From positions 1-34,198 of the forward strand of contig JARYLO010000014.1 of the NCBI GenBank assembly GCA_029907605.1: 34,198 bases of DNA. Reading direction: 5' to 3'. The notes below the pieces were generated by a model that worked only from the letters and a program-made list of their open reading frames with translations, made no database searches and had not been told where the DNA came from. The translations under genes were made by a program, and so were the position numbers. Within the stretch, counting starts at the first letter, position 1. Each line of letters begins with the position of its first letter. Positions 18,552 to 26,588 of the stretch are shown here, piece by piece. The stretch is from Sedimentisphaerales bacterium. Its GTDB lineage: Bacteria; Planctomycetota; Phycisphaerae; Sedimentisphaerales; Anaerobacaceae.

Positions 18552-18860
18552 TGCTATACCTCTATACAGTCAAACGTGATCCCCTGGCTAATTGCCAATA
18601 GTTTAAGCTGATCAGGCCTAGAGTTCCACCATAAAACAACAAGTCAATGCTATTAAGTCTAGTAAGTCCCCCCTTAATTATAAGTAGTAACCATGTTGGT
18701 CTTGTCGATTTAGAAGAATCGCGCCTAATTACTTGTGATAGCACGAGTTGTACGTGCTGTTCAATAATAATGGCTGTTGGTATACTGTTGGGGCCGCCTA
18801 GTTTGGATTTTTGCCTGTGAAGATCTCGGCATTTTAGAATGATCAATAGTGGTTTGTGTT
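18552..18860. other. A+T-richer intergenic region by dnaN: candidate replication origin
   Basis: This is the only gap longer than 300 bases. By my hand count it is about 40% G+C, below the surrounding genes. It separates the minus-strand dnaN run from the plus-strand giant gene. Local GC skew seems to change sign here: plus-strand C exceeds G in minus-strand genes to the left, and G exceeds or equals C in minus-strand genes to the right. I find no convincing DnaA box (TTATNCACA or its complement). Both flanking genes need promoters here. Origin status is a suggestion, not a call. Confidence 0.3.
18811..18840 (+). promoter_or_regulatory. Putative promoter for the giant activase gene
   Basis: TTGCCT (18811-18816), an 18-base spacer and TAGAAT (18835-18840). 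The -10 matches consensus at five of six positions. It lies 20 bases before ATG 18861 and leaves a short leader with no clear Shine-Dalgarno. Confidence 0.35.
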
Positions 18861-21800
18861 ATGGATGACGTTGTTAGGCATGGTATATATGTTGGTATTG
18901 ATGTAGGTACCACCTACCTACACTACGCTGCAGTGAGTGATGCTGGGCAGGTTCTATACAACCCCAGACCGTTGATGCACTTTTCTGATGTGCCCGGCGT
19001 GGTCGAATATGCATTGGAGGATGTATGGAAGCAACATTTGGGCCCGGTGGTCTGTACTGCCTTTACCGGCTCAAACCTGAGGTTCCTGATCTCTGAGGTG
19101 CCATCGGCGTTTTACAGATTCGATACGGTGGCCATCCCGACTGGGGCCTCGCATGTGCAGCCATCTGCGCGGTTTGTCCTCCACCTTGGGGCCAAGGACC
19201 CCTATTTCTTTGAGGTAGACTGGATAGAGAACAGGTTGTTGATAAGGGAGTGGAGGACTGGGAGTAAGTGCGGAGGTGGCTCTGGGATACTTGTTGAGAA
19301 ACAATGCAGGCGTCTATTCGCAGACCAGGTACAGGCCGAACCTACGGGCCTTACGGGTATTGCCAGGTACCAATGGCTGCAAGACCAATTGGAGGTAGTA
19401 TTCAAGAAGGCGTGCATGGAGGCCCAGGAGGCGAAGTCACCTGCCGAGTTCCTAGCTAGGTGTGGGGTGGTTATACAATCAGACCTGATCCATAAACAGA
19501 ATGAGGGGGTAAAGAGGCCAGATAACCTGGCCGGTCTTTTCCGTACAGTGGCAAGGAACTACAAGGTGGACGTCCTGGGTACTAGGGAGATATGCAGGGA
19601 GATAGGGGATAAATTGGTCGTAGGTACCGGCGGCTTGATGGCCAACGATGTGGTGCACAGCTACCTCGAGGAGTTGCTTGGGGTCAGTATCGTGAGGGAT
19701 GCATACATCCATAACGTTGCCGCCATAGGGGTGGCATTATTGGCTGCCAGGGCTCGCTACAAGCAGGTCCTGGACCCAGCGACCCTAGAGGGAGCCATGT
19801 TTAGGGCCAAAGGTAGTAGGCCTATGGCGCCCTCCCTGAGGACTGCCCTGCCGATGGTATCGGAGCGGAGCGAGCAGCTCAGCTACGATATACCCTTTGG
19901 TACAGAGGTGGTTATAGGTGTAGACGGAGGTAGTACCACTACTAAGGCTGCCATGGTGGATGTTAAGACAGGCAGACTCCTGGACAAGATCTACATCAAG
20001 ACGCATGGCGATCCAGAAGGGGCACTAAAGAAGGTCATGCGGTACATGGCAAGGCACAGGGAGAAGGTTGTGGTCAGGGGTGTTGGGGCCACTGGATCGG
20101 CCAGGAGGCTTTACGAGCGGATACTCCTTAGCCCCACAAAGGCCAGGCAGCTTGCGGAGTCGGGCATTGCCCAGGTGGATAAGATCACCGACGAGATCAC
20201 ATGCCATGCCATTGGTGTCAGGCACTTCGATCCCACCACCGACACCATCTTTGAGGTAGGCGGCCAGGACATGAAGTTCACTAGGTTTGCCCCTGATGGT
20301 ACCATCAAGGAGGCAAAGATGAACTACTCCTGTCAGGCTGGTTCAGGCCAGACGCTAGAGAACATGGCAGAGGTCATAGGCCTTAAGGTCGAGTCTACCC
20401 TACAAGAGGCGGCATTGCGCGCAGAAAGCGTCCCCATCATAGACTCCACATGCGGCGTATTCATGGAGATGGATGAGCAAAGGCTCCTGGCAGAGGGTTT
20501 CAGCAAGGAGCAGATCGCTGCAGCCATAGTAAGGGGTACCGCTGCCAGTTACTTCCACAAGTTTGTAGGTGGGAGCAGGAATGTGGGCCAGGTCTGTTCA
20601 GCCCAGGGCGGCCCTGCCCTGGGCAAGGCATTCCTAGCCAGCCTTGCCCAGGTCAGCGGTTGCAGGATCAACGCATACCCACACAGGGAGATATTCGGCG
20701 CATGGGGTCAGGCCTTGGACATCATAGAGACCATTAAGAAACTGCAGGCAGAGGGCAGGCCATATGGTACCGCCTTCAGAGGCTGGGAGGTGATAGAGAC
20801 CAGGTTCCAGAAGGATAGGAGGCGGTGCCGAGAGCTGTTTGGCCCCAGCAGTTGTGGCGTGCGGGATTGCATGCTCGATGTCTTCCAGATCGACCAAGAC
20901 ATGATCGTCTCTGGTGGGTTCTGTCCTCGTGGCGATTCGCAGGCTGGCAGGAGGCGTACAACCGACTATGTGCGCCTATTCCACAAGCTATTGGAGCAGC
21001 ACTTTGGTAGGTATGGTCTATTGCTGAGCGACCTAGACCAGCGTAAGCTGGATGGGGAGGAGGTAGCCCGGACGATCGGGATAAAGAGGAGCACTGCCAC
21101 CTTGGGGCCAAAGGCCATCTGGGCAGCGGCGTTATTGCGTAGCCTCGGCTTTGTCCCAGTGCTTTCTCCTATGAGCAATCCGGAGATAGCAAAGGTCGGT
21201 GTGGACTATTCCAGGACGGAGTTCTGCATAGCCCGCAAACTGGCCACAGGCCATGCGGCGATCCTGTGCAGGGACCCGAGGGTCAGGTTCCTGTTTAATC
21301 CGAGCTTCATCGAGGTGGTCCAACCGAGAAGACCGGACCTCAAGTACTGCATCTACACAGAGTCGGAGGGATTTGTACTGAACGATGCACTCAGCCTGGA
21401 CAAGGCCAGGCAGCTCAATCCGATCCTTCATCTGGATGACAGATGGATGCTGGTGGAGGAGATCTGGAAGGAGTTGCAAAGGATAGGCCAGGCCCGCGAT
21501 AGGGAGGCTATCATTAGGGCACTGGAGGTGGCCTCTAAGGCTGAGCAGGCCTTCCTTGCGGATCTCTATGCTGCCGGCGATAGGTTCATGGCAGGCATAG
21601 AATCGCGGGGTGGAAAGGCATACGTAGGACTTGGCAGGGATTACGTGGTACTGGATCCTGAGGCCAGCTCCAATTCAGGGGCCATGTTCTCTCAGGATAG
21701 GTGCCTAGACTACATCCCCCAGATATTCCTGGAACACAGGTTCAGGTCTATCAGCCTTGATGGTATAGCAGACAATGAGTACTGGGTGGAGTCGGTCAAG

Positions 21801-23447
21801 ATACTCAAGGCCAACATCATGGTGGCCGCACACCCGCAGCTATTTGGCATCAGGTTGATGAACTTCGCTTGCGGCCCGGACAGCCTGAAGATCTACCAGG
21901 AACGCAAGATCCAGGAAGAGGCCAACAAGCCATTGTTGATATTGCTTACCGATGCACAGACCAACAATGCCCCATTCGTCACAAGGACAGAGGCCCACGA
22001 GCGTGTGGTTGAACAGGCCACAACCAGGCCGCTCGAGATCCAAAGGTTGGTCAGGTCCAGGTCTGGCGATGATTCAGACCATCGCGTATGGCTGATCCCG
22101 TTCATGGGTAATGCCAGCTTCATCGGGGCAGCGGGCCTCAAGCACTTCGGCATAGAGGCCATGGTCCTGCCTACAAGTACCCCATTGGGATACGAGCTGG
22201 CGCGAAGGCACATATGGACTGAGGTCTGTTATCCATTGAAGGGGGTTGTGGGCGATGCCCTTGCATTCCTAAAGCAGAAGGTAGAGGCTGAAGGGCTTGA
22301 TACGGTCAGGTCCAGATACCTGCTCATGCTGCCTACCACCAGTGGTCCATGTAGGTTTGGCAAGTATACAGAGATGGTCAGGCACTTCTTGGAGCAAGAG
22401 GGCCTACAGGAAGTACCTGTTGTGGGCCCTTCATCAGAGAATGACTATGTAGACGTCCCATTCCCCAGGCACTTTGGCGCGGCAGAGCGGATCAGATGCC
22501 AGCAGGTCTTGTTTAGAGGTGTGTATGCAGTGGACCTGTTGGAGGATACATATCTGCGGTTTAGGCCCTATGTCATAGACAGGTTACAAGCCGATCAGGT
22601 ACGCAAGCAGCGGCTGGAGGACCTGATCGCCATCGTAGAGAAGGGGGCACCAATGGAGCGTCTTATTGCATGGGGCCGCGAAACGGTTGAGGCATTCGAG
22701 CAGCTGCCGGTCAGGATTACCAGCAGGTTCCCCCTCATCCTGTACATAGGGGAGATCTATATGCGGCATCATGACCCCTATACAGGATTTGTGGTAGATA
22801 AGCTAGAGCAGGCCGAGCTTGAGGTGGTCAGGGACCCAGTGACAGGCTGGCTGGAGTATGTCAATCAGACGGCCATATTCCAGGCCCGTAGGCACCTGGG
22901 CCTTGGATGGAGATATGGGGACTGGGCGAGGGTCGGCAGGAATGTACTGCCGCTTGTCAGATCCGTGCTGAAGGGCAGGTACATGCGCTATGTTTGCAAC
23001 AGGCTTTCTGAGCCATTCCAGAAGGTCCTTGAGGGTAGGCATATCCTGCCAACGCCTATGGAGATGTTGGAGACATTGGAGCGGAATCATGAGTGCCACC
23101 GCAGCATAGAGGGTGAGTCGCCCATCAGCACGGCCATCGCCTATTACCTCATGAAGGGCCTGGTAAGGCATGGGCCATCAACCTGTATCGCTGGTATATT
23201 CCATGTAGGGCCATTCACATGCATGCAGGAGACCGTGGCCACCGCTAAGATAGAGGCCATGTTAAAGGAATACCGTAAGCACAGGCCTGATGTGGTCTTG
23301 CCTGTTATACACGCATTCTTTGGTGACTCGCCCAATCCCAACCTTGAGGCAGAGATCGCTGTCTTCAGGGAGCAGTGCTACCAGAACATGGAGCTGATGC
23401 GTTTAGGTAAGCAGGCCTCAATCAGTTGTCTGCAGGCCGCCAGGTAG
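18861..23447 (+). CDS. Giant 2-hydroxyacyl-CoA dehydratase activase/dehydratase-like fusion
   Basis: A 1528-residue protein. Residues about 8-300 are a first ASKHA (BcrAD/BadFG) ATPase module (Y-V-G-I-D-V-G-T-T; G-S-K-C-G-G-G-S-G). Residues about 348-620 are a second one (V-I-G-V-D-G-G-S-T-T-T-K; E-V-G-G-Q-D-M-K). The second keeps the cysteines expected to hold a [4Fe-4S] cluster in N-Y-S-C-Q-A-G-S-G (about 491) and S-T-C-G-V-F-M-E (about 530). From about 740 a DUF2229-like and HgdB-like part follows (L-R-S-L-G-F-V-P-V-L-S; F-A-C-G-P-D-S-L; S-G-P-C-R-F-G-K-Y; H-V-G-P-F-T-C-M-Q-E). Related large proteins are widespread in anaerobes, with unknown physiological substrate; characterised relatives drive radical dehydration using ATP-powered low-potential electrons. 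ATG 18861 fits better than GTG 18849. The last 26 bases overlap the convergent prepilin-like gene. Anaerobic life is a fair inference. Confidence 0.88.
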   Translation: MDDVVRHGIYVGIDVGTTYLHYAAVSDAGQVLYNPRPLMHFSDVPGVVEYALEDVWKQHLGPVVCTAFTGSNLRFLISEVPSAFYRFDTVAIPTGASHVQPSARFVLHLGAKDPYFFEVDWIENRLLIREWRTGSKCGGGSGILVEKQCRRLFADQVQAEPTGLTGIARYQWLQDQLEVVFKKACMEAQEAKSPAEFLARCGVVIQSDLIHKQNEGVKRPDNLAGLFRTVARNYKVDVLGTREICREIGDKLVVGTGGLMANDVVHSYLEELLGVSIVRDAYIHNVAAIGVALLAARARYKQVLDPATLEGAMFRAKGSRPMAPSLRTALPMVSERSEQLSYDIPFGTEVVIGVDGGSTTTKAAMVDVKTGRLLDKIYIKTHGDPEGALKKVMRYMARHREKVVVRGVGATGSARRLYERILLSPTKARQLAESGIAQVDKITDEITCHAIGVRHFDPTTDTIFEVGGQDMKFTRFAPDGTIKEAKMNYSCQAGSGQTLENMAEVIGLKVESTLQEAALRAESVPIIDSTCGVFMEMDEQRLLAEGFSKEQIAAAIVRGTAASYFHKFVGGSRNVGQVCSAQGGPALGKAFLASLAQVSGCRINAYPHREIFGAWGQALDIIETIKKLQAEGRPYGTAFRGWEVIETRFQKDRRRCRELFGPSSCGVRDCMLDVFQIDQDMIVSGGFCPRGDSQAGRRRTTDYVRLFHKLLEQHFGRYGLLLSDLDQRKLDGEEVARTIGIKRSTATLGPKAIWAAALLRSLGFVPVLSPMSNPEIAKVGVDYSRTEFCIARKLATGHAAILCRDPRVRFLFNPSFIEVVQPRRPDLKYCIYTESEGFVLNDALSLDKARQLNPILHLDDRWMLVEEIWKELQRIGQARDREAIIRALEVASKAEQAFLADLYAAGDRFMAGIESRGGKAYVGLGRDYVVLDPEASSNSGAMFSQDRCLDYIPQIFLEHRFRSISLDGIADNEYWVESVKILKANIMVAAHPQLFGIRLMNFACGPDSLKIYQERKIQEEANKPLLILLTDAQTNNAPFVTRTEAHERVVEQATTRPLEIQRLVRSRSGDDSDHRVWLIPFMGNASFIGAAGLKHFGIEAMVLPTSTPLGYELARRHIWTEVCYPLKGVVGDALAFLKQKVEAEGLDTVRSRYLLMLPTTSGPCRFGKYTEMVRHFLEQEGLQEVPVVGPSSENDYVDVPFPRHFGAAERIRCQQVLFRGVYAVDLLEDTYLRFRPYVIDRLQADQVRKQRLEDLIAIVEKGAPMERLIAWGRETVEAFEQLPVRITSRFPLILYIGEIYMRHHDPYTGFVVDKLEQAELEVVRDPVTGWLEYVNQTAIFQARRHLGLGWRYGDWARVGRNVLPLVRSVLKGRYMRYVCNRLSEPFQKVLEGRHILPTPMEMLETLERNHECHRSIEGESPISTAIAYYLMKGLVRHGPSTCIAGIFHVGPFTCMQETVATAKIEAMLKEYRKHRPDVVLPVIHAFFGDSPNPNLEAEIAVFREQCYQNMELMRLGKQASISCLQAAR

Positions 23448-24222
23448 GGGTTATGTCGTAGCCTTGCTCTGTCTTGGTTGCCTGCAGTTCCACAGGCCTG
23501 CGTCTATCCACATGGCCGTCGATCCACCCGACGTTGACCGTCCCACTGACATGCCTGGCCGTGGTGGCATCAACCTTCTGCGAGCACCAGAGCTTCCGTT
23601 GCTGGTTTATGTCTAGGCCTGGCAGGTATGCGGTCTCGTATCCGAACCTGTTGCCCAGTGGTGTTGGCGGTTCCTTGGCTACGTGTGGCCAGGCTATCAA
23701 GGCATAGCCGCTATCGACTACTAGCAAGGTCTGGCCTGGCCTGCGTATATGCGTCAGGCTGCATGGATCACCGCAAAAGCCTGGTCCAAAGCAACCAAGG
23801 TTCTTTAACGATCGGCAGATAGACCAGTTTACCCCAAACCGGCCATAAAGGCCGCCTTGCCTTAGGGATGGGTCTGATAGCCTACCTGAGGGGCATGCGA
23901 ATACGGTGGGTAACCCTTGCCTGGGTGTTGGGATCCCCAGTAAGTGGAACCACCACCATCCGGCCGGATCCCTCAAGAGGTTGCCGGCATACCCTCCAGG
24001 CGGTTGGCTGGTCCTATGCATGTCCAGACCCAATGGTAGCGAGCCACAGGACTGGTCGTATGTGATCATGGCCAATAGGATTTGTCGTTGATTTGATGTG
24101 CATAAAGCAGCCCTTGCATGGCCCCTTGCTGCCACAAGTCCGGGTAGTAAGAGGGCAACAAGACACCCAATAATGGCTAGGACCACCAAGAGCTCTACCA
24201 ATGTCATACCATGCCGGGCCAT
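23422..24222 (-). CDS. Prepilin-like (type II pseudopilin N-terminus) planctomycete protein
   Basis: A 266-residue protein with a class III signal: M-A-R-H-G, then M-T-L-V-E-L-L-V-V-L-A-I-I-G and a hydrophobic helix to about residue 30. The prepilin peptidase would cut after the Gly before Met-Thr, and Glu5 of the mature protein is present. The C-terminus has V-N-V-G-W-I-D-G-H-V, the H-x-x-G...D-G tail seen in the large planctomycete family of DUF1559-like prepilin proteins. Several Cys (C-P-S-G; C-F-G-P-G-F-C-G-D-P-C) may form disulfides. I start it at ATG 24222 because the longer frame would run through the terminator at 24238-24268. A TATACT lies just before the start. It probably is exported through the type II/IV pilus-like machinery to which the secretin at 30990 may belong. 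Confidence 0.82.
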   Translation of the reverse strand: MARHGMTLVELLVVLAIIGCLVALLLPGLVAARGHARAALCTSNQRQILLAMITYDQSCGSLPLGLDMHRTSQPPGGYAGNLLRDPAGWWWFHLLGIPTPRQGLPTVFACPSGRLSDPSLRQGGLYGRFGVNWSICRSLKNLGCFGPGFCGDPCSLTHIRRPGQTLLVVDSGYALIAWPHVAKEPPTPLGNRFGYETAYLPGLDINQQRKLWCSQKVDATTARHVSGTVNVGWIDGHVDRRRPVELQATKTEQGYDITPTWRPADN

Positions 24223-24237
24223 AATCCCTAGTATAAC

Positions 24238-24268
24238 AAAAAGGCCCGGCAATGCCGCCGGGCCTTTT
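24238..24268 (-). terminator. Rho-independent terminator after the ParA-CBM48 gene
   Basis: A perfect eight-base G+C stem (GGCCCGGC, 24243-24250; GCCGGGCC, 24256-24263) with a five-base loop is flanked by A-run 24238-24242 and T-run 24264-24267, so it can work in both directions. It lies 25 bases after the ParA gene stop on the minus strand and just before the prepilin-like gene. Confidence 0.88.
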
Positions 24269-24292
24269 ATTGCAAACGGACAGTGTCCTGAT

Positions 24293-25549
24293 CTAGGTGA
24301 CCTCCACTACCGAATTATATTCCCCGAATGGGTTGGGCTCTACCCGCTCATTGTATGGGTCTTGCTGCCATTGGCCATCCACGACATACCGATATCTATA
24401 GCAGCCTGGTGGTAGTTCTAGTTTGACCTGCCAGACCCCATTGTCGTTGACCTTTTGAAGCGGTGTGAGGTCTGGCCTCCAGTTGTTGAAGTCGCCTGCT
24501 ATCTGGACGGTCTTGGCCCTTGGGTACAAGGTCACAAATGTCACCGCCCCCTTGCTTGGGTGCACACCGTAATATGAGGCAAGCTTTGCGTCGGTCTGCG
24601 CGGCAGTGGGGGCGGGTTCCTGTTCTGCTGGGGCCTGCGGCTGGGCTGTTAGCTGTTGTGAGGCAGGCCTTGTGCGTTGTGTCTGCTTTTCTTGACTTGA
24701 GGCAAGCAGTTGGTTTGCGCTGGTGCTTATGGCCTCCAACTGCTCTGCAAGGGAGTTTATGATCTGCCTGCTGTCCCGCGAAGGCTCTATGCCTATGATC
24801 TCCTCTGCCAGGCGTTTGAAGTCCTGCTGGCCCTTGCTGGCAGGGTCATATTCATTTATTGGCTGCCCATAACTGGCGGCCTCCTTGATCTTGGTGTTGA
24901 AGTTTATGACCGTCTTTAACATCCGGTCCGCAAAATGGCTCCTCAATTGTGCCAGCACCTCCCTGGCCATCTTGGTCCTTATGTCGTACATACTTGCCAG
25001 GACCCGAACACTGACCTGCTGCTTGCACCGCTTGCACAGCAGGCCCAAGGTCTCAAGCTGCTTACTGAGGCCGTGCAGGGCAAAATAGCCGGTCTCCACC
25101 GGCACGATCACGTCAGTGGCTGCCCTGAGGGCATTGAATGTCAGTAGGCCCACAGCAGGTGGGCAGTCTATCACCACGTAGTCATAGATATCACTGACAT
25201 CGTCGAGTACCCGCTTCAGTAGTGTCTCAGGCTCAGGGATACCTGCCACCTGTTGTTCGAACGCTGCCAGGTCTATGCTGGCCGGTGCCAGCTCTAGCCT
25301 ATCGCTGATCTGCCAGAGTATCTCAGATAGCCTCTGTGGTTCATTCCTGCTGTAGCTGATCAAGGCATCATAGATACTCAGCTCTATCTGCTCCTCAGGT
25401 ACTGCCAGGCCTACAGCGCAATGGGACTGCGGGTCCATATCCACAAGCAAGACCCGCTTACCTAACTGGGCAATCGCGCTTGCAAGGTTTATGGCGACAG
25501 TAGTCTTGCCACAACCACCCTTCTGATTGACCACTGCTATCGTTCTCAT
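24293..25549 (-). CDS. ParA-type ATPase fused to a CBM48 glycogen-binding domain
   Basis: A 418-residue fusion. Residues 1 to about 250 are a ParA/Soj/MinD-family ATPase. It has the deviant Walker A K-G-G-C-G-K-T-T (10-17) with the signature lysine, L-L-V-D-M-D-P-Q-S-H, V-V-I-D-C-P-P-A-V-G, and a C-terminal K-R-L-A-E-E-I. A polar Gln/Ala/Pro-rich linker covers about 265-325. The last 85 residues are an early-set domain like CBM48 of AMPK-beta and glycogen-branching enzymes: V-Q-I-A-G-D-F-N-N-W, G-V-W-Q-V-K-L-E-L-P-P-G, Y-R-Y-V-V-D-G-Q-W and Q-D-P-Y-N. The glycogen-contacting Trp positions are kept. I start at ATG 25549 because the extension to 25663 covers the TATAAT promoter. ParA proteins form gradients on the nucleoid to position cargo; here glycogen is the suggested cargo. 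No ParB is adjacent. A terminator follows. Confidence 0.85.
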   Translation of the reverse strand: MRTIAVVNQKGGCGKTTVAINLASAIAQLGKRVLLVDMDPQSHCAVGLAVPEEQIELSIYDALISYSRNEPQRLSEILWQISDRLELAPASIDLAAFEQQVAGIPEPETLLKRVLDDVSDIYDYVVIDCPPAVGLLTFNALRAATDVIVPVETGYFALHGLSKQLETLGLLCKRCKQQVSVRVLASMYDIRTKMAREVLAQLRSHFADRMLKTVINFNTKIKEAASYGQPINEYDPASKGQQDFKRLAEEIIGIEPSRDSRQIINSLAEQLEAISTSANQLLASSQEKQTQRTRPASQQLTAQPQAPAEQEPAPTAAQTDAKLASYYGVHPSKGAVTFVTLYPRAKTVQIAGDFNNWRPDLTPLQKVNDNGVWQVKLELPPGCYRYRYVVDGQWQQDPYNERVEPNPFGEYNSVVEVT

Positions 25550-25636
25550 TCCTTTGGTCTCCAGCCCATGGTCCTTATTGGATGACCCCGATGTGTCCAG
25601 CAGGGTAAATGCATTTACACCTAATATTGCTTGGAC

Positions 25637-25665
25637 ATTATAACATTCGGCCAAAGGCCCCAAAA
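25637..25665 (-). promoter_or_regulatory. Putative promoter of the ParA-CBM48 gene with inverted repeat at -35
   Basis: On the minus strand a perfect TATAAT lies at 25642-25637. The -35 region is poor (T-run followed by GGGG), but a GGCC-TTT-GGCC inverted repeat (25649-25659) lies in the spacer between the two, which could be a repressor or autoregulation site. The 5' leader would be about 80 bases. Confidence 0.4.
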
Positions 25666-25671
25666 AACTTT

Positions 25672-25725
25672 ACGCCTTTATAGGACGCCTTTGGGTTTTC
25701 CGGGCCTAGGCACGCAAGAGCCTAG
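25672..25725. repeat. Direct and inverted short repeats upstream of the ParA-CBM48 gene
   Basis: ACGCCTTT occurs at 25672-25679 and again at 25685-25692 (period 13). An inverted repeat CTAGGC/GCCTAG with an eight-base loop follows (25706-25711, 25720-25725). They lie between two divergent genes. Their role is unknown; they might be protein-binding sites. No canonical parS sequence is present. Confidence 0.35.
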
Positions 25726-25754
25726 CCAAATTGGCCTGATAAATCAATGGTCTA

Positions 25755-25783
25755 TTGTGCTTTTACGCGAGGTTGTGTAAAGT
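25755..25783 (+). promoter_or_regulatory. Putative promoter for the nucleotidyltransferase-like gene
   Basis: TTGTGC (25755-25760), a 17-base spacer and TAAAGT (25778-25783). The match is moderate, but spacing is ideal and it lies 35 bases before ATG 25819. Confidence 0.3.
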
Positions 25784-25818
25784 AATCAACACATGGATGG
25801 TACGTCGCGGAGATCTTG

Positions 25819-26583
25819 ATGCCAGACGATGGAGTACAACTAGATCTCCGGCTCGAAGGTCTGCCAGTTGAGGTACAACCGGCACTGAAAGAGCTGGGCC
25901 GCAGGGTCGTGGCCCTCATCAAGGAGGACCTTGAGGGTATCACTGTTGTGGGCAGTTGCCTGACCAGCGACTTCAGGCCCGATCTGAGCGATATCAATAC
26001 CCTGATTGTCGTGGCAGATCTCTACCCTGGGCTTCTGTTTGGCATCGCCAGGCTAATAGGGCTACTGAGCAACAGGTACAGATTAGCTGACCCGATCATA
26101 ACCACCGAGGACTTCATCAGCAGGACTGTTGCTGAATTCGGTATAGAATGGCTGGATTTTCAACTATTGCACAAGACCATTATCGGTCACGATCCGCTGG
26201 CAGATCTGGCCTTCGACAAGGCTGCTGTGTTGGTCCAGTGCAAGGCACAGGTTAAGGGCACGCTGATCAGGCTCAGGCAAGGCCTGTTATCATGCAGGGC
26301 GGACAGGCATGCCCTCCAGCGGCTGATCCATAGCGCTGCTAAGGCCCTGGTCCCCATATCAAGGGCACTCCTTTGGTTGGTGGATCTGGATAGGCCCGCC
26401 AATAGGCATGACACAGCCAGACAGGTCTGGGAGGCATTTGGTATAGAGCTCCAGGTGCTAGAAGGGATCTGGCAATGGGATGGCCGCAAGGGCCTGTCTG
26501 AGGACCAGACCCGAACGGCCTTTGAACAATTGTACTCTGTGGTTGATCAGCTAGGATACCTTGTAGAGGACTTGGAGGTCTAA
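25819..26583 (+). CDS. Nucleotidyltransferase-like protein with helical C-terminus
   Basis: A 254-residue protein. Around residues 42-64 it has V-V-G-S-C-L-T-S-D-F-R-P-D-L-S-D-I-N-T-L-I-V-V, the shape of a minimal nucleotidyltransferase active-site loop (G-S...D-x-D). However, the usual D-x-D metal pair appears as D-I-N, so catalytic activity is doubtful. The second half is mainly helical and resembles the helical partner domains that often follow such transferases. GGAG at 25809-25812, six bases from ATG 25819, sets the start in preference to TTG 25816. It is followed after five bases by the TPM-domain gene, so the two are surely cotranscribed. Function unknown. Confidence 0.6.
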   Translation: MPDDGVQLDLRLEGLPVEVQPALKELGRRVVALIKEDLEGITVVGSCLTSDFRPDLSDINTLIVVADLYPGLLFGIARLIGLLSNRYRLADPIITTEDFISRTVAEFGIEWLDFQLLHKTIIGHDPLADLAFDKAAVLVQCKAQVKGTLIRLRQGLLSCRADRHALQRLIHSAAKALVPISRALLWLVDLDRPANRHDTARQVWEAFGIELQVLEGIWQWDGRKGLSEDQTRTAFEQLYSVVDQLGYLVEDLEV

Positions 26584-26588
26584 GGTCA

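Noticed and set aside
18552-18860. DnaA boxes or a dnaA gene
   Set aside because: No TTATNCACA or complement with fewer than about three mismatches; best partial matches are chance level. dnaA is not in the window.
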